Positions 12,501 through 23,748 of a stretch of 64,000 nucleotides of DNA are shown here, piece by piece. The position numbers and the translations under genes are program-made. A model generated the notes under the pieces. It was not told the DNA's origin, did not search any database, and saw only the letters and a list, made by a program, of their open reading frames with translations. Positions within the stretch are counted from its first letter, which is position 1, and every line of letters starts with the position of its first letter. This stretch comes from Solea solea (taxonomy: Eukaryota > Chordata > Actinopteri > Pleuronectiformes > Soleidae). Location: NCBI RefSeq assembly GCF_958295425.1, contig NC_081148.1, positions 11,887,360 to 11,951,359 of the forward strand, written 5' to 3'.

Positions 12501-13993
12501 TCTTTGTCACCGATTTAGAATGAACTGTAACGGCCGGGAGCATCAGAACGAAAGCCCGTCGTCATGAGACGACTCACATGCTACGGACGCTACTTCACTG
12601 TAGTCAGCGCGTGGAATGTAAGAATGGACAAATAAGCTCTTGTTGAACTTGATTAAGAAATTTGGCCATTTTTCCTCCTGGATATCGACTGTGCTGAATG
12701 TCTGACGAAGCAGCTCCTCATTAACTGTAAGGGCACTTTATGGGCATCCACATTCATCTTGGGCAGGAAGGTTCCCTCCCCTCTGGGTTAAAAGTGCTGA
12801 TCTTCTCGCACGAGACTGAGCGCCGAAGAAAATGGACTTCATCTGGAGAGTTCACACCATCCATGTGTTTGTTATGAATAGATGTCACGTCACCAGCGTC
12901 CCCGTCTGCACCCTCAGCTTGTTTCCTTCTTCCTAGAAATCTGCTCTTGATGTGAGAAGTGCGCCAGTAACGCAAGCTATCATTGGAACATGTCCTCGTA
13001 AGTCTTTGTTGTGTTTCATATGGTGATGAAGGACACTGAGCTCTTCTCTGAATGAAGAACACTTTGGTTAGTGTGTGTGTGTGTGTGTGTGTGTGCTTTT
13101 ACACTGTGGTGTATTTTCATGTGTGAAATATCGAACACATAAAAGCCTGCATGGAAAAGGATGATATGATGTTGAGTGAGTGGCCACACATGTTGCTCTC
13201 ACATGCTGACGCTGTCACTCTGGGAGCATTTTTATGATTAAACTTGATCTTTTGGCCACTGCTGAGTGCTGCCATGTCCTGTGAGTCCACCCCCCCCCCC
13301 CTAAGCAACATCCACGTGGTGTTGGTTCACTAAGAACTGAAAGGTTCCTGCATCCCTAACCATAAGATTTGTCTTGGGACAGGGCTGCACAGATTGAATT
13401 ATGTTCAGCATGTAAAAATGTATTTCGCTGCGGGTCATTAAAAATCAGAAGGATGCAATTGTTTTTTTGTTTTTTTTTGGCTGCACATGTTGCTGTTGGG
13501 CTTTCGTTTGCAGTGACAGCAATTAAAAAACAACAACAATTTGGATGCTCTTCATTCCCTCTTTTTCCTCACATCCTTTCAGGGAAGGTCTCTCTTTTTT
13601 TTCTTCTTTTTTTTTGAACTGAGGTTCTGTGGTGTTTATAGGCGTTGAAAAGAAGATAAAGTCAGACTGGTTGTCTCTTTAAATCAAGCTGCAGTGTTGA
13701 TGTGCCCTCAACCTGAAATGGTAAGAACCATTTCCACCTCTGCGGCAGGGAGCCTGACCAAATAGGCGCACTAGAGCGCTTCAAACGTGATTCTCATTCC
13801 CTTGGTCACTTGTGGTCTGTGTTTGGTCGCCTCCCCTCCTGGAGAACAATTTGGCAGGCTTTTCTACCGGACTTTGTTTTCTTTCTTCTTCTTTTTTTTT
13901 TTTTTTTTTAACCCTCTCGCATCTCGGATATATCATTCTATTGTTTTATTTTGCTGTATTTTATTTTCTTATTTTTTTTTGTTCCATCCGCAG
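4043..13993. other. Region upstream of the first recognised ADGRA1 exon
   Basis: No convincing exon was found. It holds microsatellites (6286-6521, CA at 8107-8126, CT at 10794-10819, GT at 13071-13095) and locally CpG-richer patches near 7500-7610 and 12065-12190. The latter (CGCGAGAG, CCGCGGGG, CGCCGCGTGCGCCGGG, AGCGCGCG) could be promoter-like. A short frame ends at ATG 13718-13720, before GTAAGAA. Upstream GAIN, hormone-receptor or LRR exons may exist but were not seen. Confidence 0.5.
6286..6521 (+). repeat. (TATG)n/(TA)n compound microsatellite
   Basis: A GTAT run followed by long TA runs with ATGT interruptions. All overlapping open frames are repeat artefacts. Confidence 0.95.
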
Positions 13994-14204
13994 AACTCGG
14001 TGGCAGTCGCCTCAATCCATTTACCGCTGGCTGGTACGCCTCTCCCCTCCTCTGCGTTGCAATCTGTTGATAACTCCACTTGCAAGCTGCAGTTCATTGT
14101 GTTTCGCAATGGGAAACTCTTTCCTTGCACGGGGAATTCGTCAAATCTCGCAGACGATGGGAAGCGCAGGAGCGTTTCAACACCAGTTGCTTTCACCAAA
14201 TTAG
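13994..14204 (+). CDS. adgra1: ADGRA1 coding exon: distal GAIN domain segment
   Basis: This exon encodes residues 1-70 of the recoverable protein, beginning NSVAVASIHLPL. The start of the same segment in ADGRA2 (as I recall, NSVALASIQLP) is nearly identical, which places it in the GAIN domain upstream of the GPS. It is preceded by a pyrimidine-rich tract and the acceptor CCGCAG (ends 13993), and followed by the donor GTAAGA at 14205. It enters in phase 0 and leaves in phase 1. Two N-glycosylation sequons are visible (NST near residue 27, NSS near residue 48), as expected for an extracellular domain. The open frame continues upstream into a T-rich tract, but that is intron. The preceding exon was not found. 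One candidate is a short frame ending in ATG followed by GTAAGAA at 13721. Confidence 0.85.
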
Positions 14205-14645
14205 GTAAGAGGAAATCCATTTTTATCATCATGCGTGTGATGTCAACGCTGTCCACTGCTGCCGACTACATGCCAGCACGCACGCACGCACACACGCGCG
14301 CACAATTTGTTATGCGCAACATGTTATCAGACTAGCGTCACTGCAAACTGTGCATGCTGCAAGAAAAAAAACACAAAAAAAACTCTTTGCTCATTCATTT
14401 GAATTCATTAATGAATCCAGTTATTGGAAACATGATCCTTAAAGGGTTCCTGTTTGAGAGTGAAGTTGATCCACATCACTTCACGCGTCAGTCTGTCCAC
14501 GACAGCGCGACACCCGTGTGGTGTCTGCATGTGCGCAGTCGTATGTGAGGTGTGCACACAGGAGTTTGCATGTTTCTCTGGCCACGGCACTCACAGACTT
14601 TCCACTTGGGTTCCCTGACTGGATGTGTTGCTGTTGTGCTTGCAG

Positions 14646-14854
14646 ATGGGTGCAGCCTCGGGAGCGCCGTGCACTCAGTCACTATTGCTCTCAGGCACTT
14701 CGCGCTGGGTGTAGACCCCACCGCAGCCTACTGGGATTTTGACCTGCTCGATGGACACGGTGGCTGGAGGGCAGAGGGCTGCCACATAACAGGCTCCGGG
14801 GGCAACACGACCACTATTCATTGCACCCATCACAATAACTTTGCTGTGCTAATG
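14646..14854 (+). CDS. adgra1: ADGRA1 coding exon: GPS-like segment and tethered-agonist region
   Basis: This exon encodes residues 71-140: the codon split across the intron (Asp71), then GCSLGSAVHSV, an AYWDFDLL segment, GGWRAEGC and finally CTHHNNFAVLM. The two Trp, the GC pair (Cys116), Cys130 and the FAVLM strand are hallmarks of a GPCR proteolysis site. The cleavage tripeptide, usually His-Leu followed by Thr or Ser, is His132-His133-Asn134 here. The Cys that normally precedes the first Trp is Tyr99. Self-cleavage is therefore unlikely, which agrees with the divergent GPS of this subfamily. NTT at residues 124-126 is a sequon. The acceptor is TGCTTGCAG (ends 14645) and the donor GTGAGT (14855). 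The exon's last codon is ATG, leaving in phase 0. In mammals the short ADGRA1 form begins with a Met at this same junction. Confidence 0.88.
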
Positions 14855-15209
14855 GTGAGTAGTCTACTGTGTGGTACCAGTGTCATTCATTCATTTTAGC
14901 ATATACACCCCCACCACCACCACCACCTCACACACACGCACACTCAAAGTGTCTCCACTGCTTAGGGCATATTTTTTGGGATTAAATGCATCTTTTTTTT
15001 TTCACCCCCCTCACCATGGAATAAAAGGAGTCACGTGTTTTAAGAATCACTTCATGCAGGGACCTTTAAAAGCTTCCTTTATTGTTGCCCCTTCAGCAGA
15101 GGGGAAGGGACTTGTCGGATGTGCTGCAGGGATTTATTGGCTTTTGGAGTGGGCTATGCGCTACGCTAAATTCCACCCCTGTATCCTGGAAATAAGAAGT
15201 TGCGTGTGT

Positions 15210-16130
15210 TGTATCTCGCCACGTTTTTTTCCTCCCCGAACAGCAGCACAGCAGCTGCATAAGAGGCGATGCTCAGGAGCAGGAGCGCCTTATGTCAGGA
15301 GCCCGATTTGCCTCCGAGCGCAAGTGGTTTGCTAAGTGGATGCAACCATTGACGAGCGAACCAAAAAACTAAAAAAAAAAAATAATGTTGGACTGTGAAA
15401 CGTCGCGTCGCTCAACTTGGTCTCGACGCCGTGGAGATGCCTTCCACAGCTGACGACGCTCCTCGGTTCAAATTGATTTCATGAGGATAACGGCAGCAAC
15501 CGCGCAATGGCATCGCATCGCTCAGTCGCTCCATAGAGTCGCTGCGCCTGGTCCGCTTTTTTTTTTCTGGGATGAAAAGAAATCCTCCGGATGTTTACCG
15601 AAGAGTGGGATTCGTTAGACTGGGAGGTCAGTTCTCAGTGGCGCATGAAAAAAGTGTTGTGCTTGAGATGTCGGTGCTTTTACCTGCATATTTAACGAAG
15701 CCGCTGGTGTGGAGACGAGCTGGCTCATGGAGCGAGAGAGAGAGAGAGGGGGAAAAAAAAGCCGCATAGAAATGTGAAAGAGTACGCGGAGGGAAAGCGG
15801 CACGGGGTGTGAGTTGGGGTGTCTGTGGAGAATACTAAGCTGCTGTCAAATGGAGAGCAGATGTCAGATTGTCATTGTGCATGTGTTTTGTTTCTGTCAC
15901 ACACGGGGCTTGGGGAGGCGCGCCGTCACTGGACACACTGTGACTGTCAGAATAAACCGAAATCGGCGATTTTTTTTTTTGGCCAAATTACCCTGGCGGC
16001 GCATTATTGATTTTGAACTTCGTCACACGTCCGGCACAAGTCAAAGGTACAGTCATACTCATGATGCGGGAGCTGCTACAGACATCAAGCTGTGTGGTTT
16101 TGAATGTGCGCCGGAGATTGCGCGATTACT
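15210..16130. promoter_or_regulatory. CpG-dense block at the start of the long ADGRA1 intron
   Basis: CpG dinucleotides are clearly denser here than in flanking DNA, especially 15395-15560 (for example ACGTCGCGTCGCTC, GACGCCG, GACGACGC, CCGCGC and several TCGC). The block begins about 350 bases after the GPS exon. Undermethylated CpG islands commonly mark vertebrate promoters. This is a plausible start region for a receptor form lacking the GAIN exons, but no TATA box, start site or first exon can be proved from sequence alone. Confidence 0.35.
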
Positions 16131-17004
16131 AATGCAGTCACCACACCCGCCTGGTCTCTGCAGTGCCCGAGAAAAGGACCATTATTTACGGACTTGTGAC
16201 ATCATTCTCCTATTGGCCTCAAATGAAATGTTTTACAGTGCGACCATGACCCGTTTAGCTTTGGGTGGCTTCGGCAAGTACTGGACCTGTTGCATAATCT
16301 CTTGCACATCAAACTGAGAGGAATTCCCGATCAATGTAGTGGCTGAAAGCAAAAGCATTATGAATAACGTGTTTGGAAATAACGAGGTTCTGTAATGAAG
16401 CACAGTGAAACCACTGAGAAACACACACTGTCCCTGTGTTCGGTTTCCCTGAGGGAAGGTAACAAGTTGCAAAGTCTGTTTGACCAGAATGCACAGCTGC
16501 TGTGATGGCCATGTTCGCATTTTCTGGGTGTGAAGTGGTGAAGTGGTGTTCCCAGGCAGTGGCATCCACACATAAACAGCTGTATCACCTTCCTTGCCTC
16601 CGAATAATCCTGCTAAATCCCTTGTTATATCAGCTGTCTGCATCTCATGGTGCATCTGTGATGTTGGACAAACTCACAGAGGGTTACTCACAAAGCATGA
16701 CAGCTTTGATAGATGAATAATGCAACAAGATCATGGTGGAGGAAGGGGGGGGGGGGGTTGTGTGGTGTGGTGGGTGGAGAGGGTTGAACTGACTGAAAGG
16801 CACAAAGCACATTCCTTTTACAATTTTATTGTGTGTGTTATTTACTGTGTGTGTGTGTACACGTAACAGTCCAATGCAACTGTCAGTTTGGGATATAAAC
16901 AGTGTTTTTGTCTTGGCTGAGGACGAATTTCACATGGAATCACTCTCCTCTGGCTTTTTAGTCGGAATGCATATAACTGACTGAACCTCTGTTTGCTTGA
17001 GTGT

Positions 17005-17204
17005 NNNNNNNNNNNNNNNNNNNNNNNNNNNNNNNNNNNNNNNNNNNNNNNNNNNNNNNNNNNNNNNNNNNNNNNNNNNNNNNNNNNNNNNNNNNNNNNN
17101 NNNNNNNNNNNNNNNNNNNNNNNNNNNNNNNNNNNNNNNNNNNNNNNNNNNNNNNNNNNNNNNNNNNNNNNNNNNNNNNNNNNNNNNNNNNNNNNNNNNN
17201 NNNN
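17005..17204. other. Assembly gap (200 N)
   Basis: Exactly 200 N, an even number that may be an arbitrary gap size. It lies inside the long ADGRA1 intron. Open frames running through it are meaningless. Confidence 0.99.
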
Positions 17205-18439
17205 GTCACATATTATGTATAGTAATATAACCTGTGGAGTTCATTAGCTGCATGTGTGTTGTACCTGACAATGTAACCTGACATTCAAATCCTGCTTTTG
17301 TATAAAGCTCTTTGTTTCGTGTTGCTTTAGACTAATGATCACACCTCAGACTCGTAACTCTTGTGTCGACAAACACAGAAACAAGAGCTCATTTTAGGGA
17401 TCAGTATAAAGAAATGTTTTCTCTCATGCCCCGCGTTGACCTCACAATGAGGCCTGTGTGGCTCCATGACGACAATCAGTGTCTCCTGTCTTAAAATCAC
17501 CTAAATGGACCACAGCTCAATAATCTTCTGTCTTGAGCTACACGAGGCAAGACAGGCTCCCGTCCCGATACATATTCTCATTGATTGAGCCTCGCACCGG
17601 CTCAATACCAGTGTGACATTCCTGCTGACTGCTGGAATTGACCTAAAGCTCTTCTCTACAGAAGAACAAAATACCTGTCAAGCCTTTTTATAAAGCGCTT
17701 ATCACAGTGAGAACACAGAAGCAACCATGCTGCATTTCACAAATAATAAATCAGCTTTTTGAGACGTTCCGAAAATGGATCATTGTCATTGTCTCGAAGT
17801 ACTAACTTGGAGGAAATGGAGGAGGAATAGATGACATTTGTGCTTTGGTTTTTAATACAATCTTGCATACCTTTTTGTCTCTTTTCTTGGCATGTTGTAT
17901 TTTCAGAGAATCGTGTCCCCATTAGCCCTTTGTCCGCGTCTGTGCTCTCGGCAGATATAATGAGACAACATGCCAGTTTTCATTGTTCACCCACCAACAA
18001 CGTCCAGCGTCGGAGAGGTTAACTTTGTCTCTAAGACACGTTCATACTAAACGAGCTCTGGTGTGTGTGTGTGTGTGTGGAGATGGAGGGAATTGCGGTG
18101 ATAATGACGATGACCTGTTTTGATATGCAGCCACGTCTCGCAGCTCTATTTGGTATTTGGTGGTTGAGGGGTGATGACAGACTGTCATATGGAGAGGGTT
18201 AGATTAAAAGGGAGCTTCCAGGGTGTGCATACAGGTAACATAGCTGTGGATTTGGGCATATTGTGATATGGTGTGTGTAAGAACGTATCTGTAACTAGCA
18301 TGAGTGTGTATTCTGCTGCAGAAATAGAAGGAAAATCACGAATGACAACATGGGTGTTTTGTGAAATACGTATATTTGTTCTCTCGCGATTGTTACAGGA
18401 GAAAAATCAATTCACACTTTGCCTGTCTGTCCACATAAT

Positions 18440-18780
18440 GCTGTAATATACAGTACATACACTCACCAGCTGCTGCTGCCCGTTTGCTTCAAGGTTCGCC
18501 ATGTTCAAGGTGATTTATGTGACTTTGAACATGGTTATGGTTTATGGTGCCAGTCGGGCTGCACGGAGTGTTTCTGAAACTCCCGATCGACTGGGATTTT
18601 CACGTACGACAATCTGTAGGGTTTACAGAGATTAGTCAGGGAAAATAGAAAATGCCCAGTGAGTGGCAGTCATCAGTGCAAAAGTGCTTTGTCGGTGCTC
18701 AAGGTCAGAGGAGAATAACTCGAATATCCACTTGTTACAACCCAGGTATGCAGAACACCATTTCAGACATGCAACTCCAT
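18440..18780 (+). pseudogene. Degraded Tc1/mariner transposase (N-terminal part)
   Basis: A frame from ATG at 18501 includes YGASRAARSVSETPDRLGFS and then RTTICRVYRD before an in-frame TAG. This matches the helix-turn-helix region of fish Tc1-like transposases (GARRAG...SETADLLGFSRTTISRVYREW, recalled). The match continues in DNA to about 18780 (TTACAACCCAGGTATGCAGAACACCATTTC, corresponding to YNQGMQNTIS). The stop, frameshifts and missing C-terminal DDE part mark it as a dead fossil. Confidence 0.75.
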
Positions 18781-19117
18781 TACATCAGACTTAACTAAAT
18801 CTACTAAATTGTTTGTCTCGTTTGTTTTCGCCATGATAAAACCAAAGAGAAAAAAAAAAAAATATGAGTTTTTTTTTTCCATTGGGTTGTGTGCCAGAAA
18901 TGTTCTTAGCCAAGAGCAGTTAATTGGCATCCTTCCTGTGATGACAGACTGCAACAAGTTGGTGTTTGTAGCCAAGAAATAGTCTGGCACATAACCTCCC
19001 GAACCACAACATCTTACTCTTTTGGTTCAGTACATGTTCATTTGTGAGCTTCTGGTGTCAGCTGTGTTATCACTAGCATTTTGTCCCTGTTAGTAGTCTT
19101 TATGCAAAGCTGTGGAA

Positions 19118-19250
19118 AAGTGGTAGAATGAGTTGTCCTTTAATTGAAAGGTCATGGGTTCAATCCACAATGTGTCCCTGGGCAACACACTTAACCCCAG
19201 GTTGCTTCTAATAGCTATGACACCAATGCGTCTTGGGTATCTTACCTTAC
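19118..19250 (+). repeat. tRNA-derived SINE-like fragment
   Basis: An A-box-like GTGGTAGAATGAGT, a B-box-like GGGTTCAATCC (19156-19166), then TGTCCCTGGGCAACACACTTAACCCC, the typical post-tRNA segment of a common teleost SINE-like family. Confidence 0.65.
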
Positions 19251-19344
19251 ACATCTGCCAAAATATTGAACTATTCCTATAAAGTGTATTTTAATATTTC
19301 CATTTTGGTTAAAGGAATACTTCACCGATGTGCATTTACCTTTG

Positions 19345-19609
19345 TATTACTAGAATAGTATTACTGGTAGACCAAGTCCCACCAGTGACAGTGACCTCTT
19401 CTGGCGACTTTTTACGACAGCCGATGGCGACTTTCCTTACTGAGGAGTTGGCAACAGTGCCCCCTATGAGTGGGTCTAAGAAGTGCAGAATTAGCATTGC
19501 AGTTTCAAGCCTCAGACCAAGGCTGAAAAAAGAATGAAGATATATATTCAGGGGAATCTGAGGTTGGGAAGCACACTTTTTTAAAAGTGCTACCCCTATT
19601 CTAGTAATA
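19345..19609. mobile_element. MITE-like element with 14-bp inverted ends
   Basis: TATTACTAGAATAG at 19345-19358 is exactly the reverse complement of CTATTCTAGTAATA at 19596-19609. Counting the outer TA as a target duplication leaves TTACTAGAATAG inverted ends flanked by TA, as in Tc1/mariner-type MITEs. The 265-bp body has no coding frame of note. The type is inferred from structure only. Confidence 0.5.
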
Positions 19610-20377
19610 TAAATTTCTTTAAACTAAGCAATAATAAACAATTCTATGTTTTAAGCTAGTTTAAGCACACTTAGCATCAGCTTCCTTTCACCCATAGCCG
19701 CACCTGCACTAGTGCCAAACGTGGCAGTCGTCAGTGGAGCACAAATCCACCCCCATCCATGAGTAAGCAGCCGTGCAGCCTTTCCACCCGCCACTGCCTT
19801 AACCAGTTACTCTAAAGCTTAGTTTTGTGCCATGCTGTGTGAACTCACTGCACACGAGTGGAGGTTTAGCTCAGGTTAATATTTAATAAATGCACTCATG
19901 TTCCATTTGTAAGCATTAACTTAAACTTGATATCAGGCGTGATTACTTTAGCACATGGGGCTTGGCAGAGTGAAGGAGGGTGAGTGCTTGCTGAAGCCAC
20001 CACTGCCTCTTCAGACCTCTTTCTTTTTTTTCTTTTTTGCAACTGCTTGGATTTTAACCTCTCTGTGTTTGCTGACTCTGGATGTGCTTTGGTGTGAGAA
20101 GAGAAATGTCTGGCTCATCCTGCAGACAACCTTCTGCACTCCCAGAAAAGAGGGCTGCTGCTGCTGGTGATGATGCTGCTGCCAATACTTACCTATATTG
20201 GCCTTCCTCTTTAACACTTGGCACTGGTTGCGTTATTTTCTTAGTTTGTATAAATCGCATTGCCTTAAACTTTTGTTATTTAAATTATGTATGCTTCTCA
20301 GCTAAGTGAATGAAAGATTATAATGGCGCTGCTTGCAGCAGAAGGGAATGCTGCACTTAGTATGTGTGCATACACAG

Positions 20378-20379
<2 letters not shown>

Positions 20380-20413
<34 letters not shown>
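20380..20413 (+). repeat. (GT)n microsatellite
   Basis: A pure GT run of 17 units. Confidence 0.95.
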
Positions 20414-20415
<2 letters not shown>

Positions 20416-22086
20416 TAAGAAATCTAATGAGCTATTTGCTGGCCTCACACTTTTGATGTTGTTTGTATGCAGCCAGTTATTATTTGCCGTCCAAAACTGT
20501 GCTGTGTTTTATACGGAGAGCCAAAGTTTTTGCTTCAAGCGCGAAGCACTGTCCTTTGCTCACAAACAGTCTCAGAAGACACAACGACAAAGATAATGAT
20601 GCTGTTGCATTTTGATTTCGGAAAAACAACATTTGTGGCCGATCTTCTGAAGCTATTAGTGCGATATGATGGTTCGAATGGGAAAAAAAAAAAATGTGTG
20701 GACTCAATAGTAGTCAAACCTGACTCAAATGAAACAGGTAACACGGCTCATTTTGCATTTTGATAGAGACTAGCCAGCATTTATGTTTCATGTCCTAGAA
20801 CCCTGTTGCATACACAGGCTGGACCAAACAGCTTATAGTAAAAGAAAGGGGAAGAAAGGGCATATTTCCATTATAATATAGCATCAGTCTGAAACTGTCA
20901 ATGTTAAAATGCTCCCACGCCCCCTACTCCTTCCCTCCTCCTGTCTCACCAGCTGTTTTCTGCAGTTAAGAGTGCGACCCTCTCTGAACCCCCAGAGACA
21001 GCTTGGTAGAAACGAGGGCATGCTGTGTAAACAGCCTCTCTATCGCTCTCTCGCTCCCTCCCTCTCACACGTGTGCTTTCTCTCTCTCTCTCCCTCCCTC
21101 TCTGTTTGAGGTTCTGTCACTGGCTTTCAATTAAGTTGCTGCATTTGTACTTTGCATCTAACTGAAGCAGACAGTGCCTCATTTGCACAGTGCAAAGGCA
21201 GTGCGGACAAACACATTCAAATAATAATAAAAAAAACTACCACTTATAGGGCTGTGTAGAAAGTGATCCAGCCCTGTGGCTGGCTGGATGTTTGGCTGTC
21301 TGTATGTCCATCTTTGTTGTCAGCCAAGACAGCAGCTCCCAGAATTCTCCTCCCTGCACCTCCATTTCACTGATAGTACTGCTGCTGCTGCTACTTCTGC
21401 TGCTGCTGCCAAGACCTGATAAGCAAAAGTATATTGCTCCAAAAAATAGTGAAGGCCAAGGGTTAAAGGCGACAGTCATAATCTGTAATAAATGCTTTAT
21501 TACATGTCATGGCCTTTTCTATCATGACCGACCATAGTCCCAGGACCTCTGACATTTGATCTCGTCTTTGTGACTTTGTAAGAGTGCATTCTACTCGGCA
21601 AACAAGGGCGTTTTATTCAGAATTTGATATTATTTTGAACGTGGGATTTAAAGTTTGTGTTCAAACTGTAGTTACATACTCAAAATGCATCTCATAAGTG
21701 CCTATTTATGTCCAATAGCATGTTGGAGACGTAAGCCCTACAGTATGAATTTATTCAAACAAATCACGGGTCATTATAAATTTGTTTAGACTTGATTTTT
21801 GGGAAAAGTGACAGCTGTTGTAAACAAAAACAGCGGACCCAAAAACAACATCACAACAGCCAGTAGCTTGGCTTGTAATTAGGAAGCAGCCATTAATCCA
21901 GTATGGCCTCCTGTCCACTCTTTTAGGAATGACAAGGACGGCAGACAGCTGCTAAGATATTCTTAGATTAGAGCCAACCTTCCAACTTGTTTGCGTTTTA
22001 CATAATTCTCCCCATTTTCAGTGATAAACTACATAAGACCACAGCAGGATTTCAGACGCGTGTGTAACTTTTAAATATAAGCAAAG

Positions 22087-22214
22087 GTCCCTGCGATGGA
22101 GTGGCAACCCGTCCAGGTCGCACCCCGCCTTTTAACCTGTGTCAGTTGGGATTGACTCCAGTGACCTTTGACCTTCATGTGGTCAATAAAGCGATAGACA
22201 ATGGATGGATGGAT
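22087..22214 (+). repeat. LINE 3'-end fragment with GGAT tail
   Basis: It starts CCTGCGATGGAGTGGCAACC, passes through GTCCAGGTCGCACCCCGCC and ends in (ATGG)n at 22200-22213. This is a familiar fish repeat 3' end: ...GCGATGGACTGGCGACCTGTCCAGGGTGTACCCCGCC..., finishing in ATGGATGGATGG. LINE-type origin is from family knowledge; no reverse transcriptase is present here. Confidence 0.6.
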
Positions 22215-23157
22215 AAACAAATGTCTTTCACAACCTGTTTTTTTTTTTTCAAATGAGTTCACACAATGCTGATTCAGCCTTTCCGCTCCACACAACCCTC
22301 CGTGTGCTTCTCAAAATAGTGGTGTTCAGATCTCTAGTAAGACGGATGAGCTTGTGGTCCCAGTGTGGAATCAAATGGGCTCGTGTGACTGTAGTGTTAA
22401 GTGTTTCACTGAAATGAAGCCGCAGGGAGCTTCTCTGTTGCTCACTGTCACCGTCAATGGCTTTCAGACAGTTAAGGCAGAGAGTAAAAAGGAATTCTTC
22501 GGCTGAACCTTGAGGCAAAGAGCTTCCTCCATTCAAATTCTCTCACACTATCTTCGTTGTTCCTCTCCCTTCCACTAACCCAGAAACCATGTGTGGCATC
22601 ATCCACTTAGTTACAATGAGATTCTGCACCTGCCTGTACTTCATTCTATTGTAATAATGTGTGTTTAAAGTTGTTTACTTGTTTATTCCCCCCTGTGAAA
22701 TGCTTTACACTTGCTTTAATGATCCCATCTGGGATTATTTTAAGTTTTTTCCAATTCTTATTCTGAAGTATGGCCCATGTAGCTGAAGCCTGCTACTATA
22801 ACTTGTTTCTCTGTACCAGAGAGCTCTGCTGGTGTCCCAGAGCTATTAAAAATACATCAGCATGTCACTGGGGTGTAGCACAACATTCTGCGCCCTATAC
22901 ATTAGCAGTCTCTGTGGGCCCCCCTTTTCCTATCTTGATCCACGTGCATTATCTCACACATCTTTTGAAATTGTTTAAATAACCACTTAAAACCAAGTAT
23001 TAATAATGTGTGGTATGTGCTCCCTCTTCTCTTACAACGCTGTTGCTTACAATCATTGCACAGTTTAATTATTTAGATTCATTCTGTGGATTAAGCAAAG
23101 TACGTGTCCTGTCCAAACCTCTGACTATACCTGGGTATACCTGAGTATGCCTAGAGG

Positions 23158-23226
23158 GCAGTGGTGGATCAGTGGTAGAGAAATTCGTCTTTCATCTGGA
23201 AGATTGTAGATTTGATTTCCGGTTCC
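23158..23226 (+). repeat. Degenerate tRNA-like SINE fragment
   Basis: CAGTGGTGGATCAGTGGTAGAGAAATTCGTC resembles a tRNA A-box region and GATTTGATTTCC a decayed B box. No characteristic SINE tail follows. Confidence 0.4.
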
Positions 23227-23499
23227 GTTGATATTAAAATTGCAATTATTCTTCTCTTGAATTCTGGATTCACTCTACGTTTTAAATGTCTGAAAATGAT
23301 GGTGTATAATCCGGTATTAACATGTCTGTCATTTGAAGGCTGAATTTGGACACATTTTTTTAAGCCTGCACAAAGCCGCTGGTGTCATAAGAACCTTAAC
23401 AAGTCCATTGATAGCAAACATGTTGTGCTCGTTCTCTGGGAACAAGCCTAAAATGATTACTGGTAGAGATTTTAGTAAGCACTTCTCCAGAATCCCAAC

Positions 23500-23748
23500 T
23501 TTTGGGGGTTTTCCATTATACAGTTCTAGCACTGCTTGACTCAGGGTTGTGTTTGCTTTTCCATTAGGGATAGTACCTGGTGGCCAATACAACTTTTTCA
23601 CTTCCGATAAGATACCGATATTGCAGCCTTGAGTATTGGCCGATACCGAGCGTTTATATCGGAGATTTTAATGGCAGGCCGATATAATCCGTTTTTTGGC
23701 TGATATCGGATCGATATCAGATATCAATATCGGATCGGGACGTCCGTA
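23500..23748. repeat. Composite transposon-derived repeat rich in CCGATATC/GATATCGG
   Basis: The first part (about 23500-23600) ends TTTTCCATTAGGGATAGTACCTGG, a dispersed fish repeat I recognise loosely. The second part (about 23601-23748) is full of CCGATA, TATCGG and GATATC and ends ATCGGATCGGGACGTCCGTAG. That resembles the GGGACATCCCTA terminus of another hAT-type non-autonomous family. I found no matching start or target duplication. Confidence 0.45.

Noticed and set aside
13787..14335. 182-codon frame starting at 13787 as an independent gene
   Set aside because: Its first part is a T-rich intron tract and its end runs past a donor into an intron; only 13994-14204 is coding.
16958..17247. 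Open frames through the N run
   Set aside because: They exist only because the gap contains no bases.
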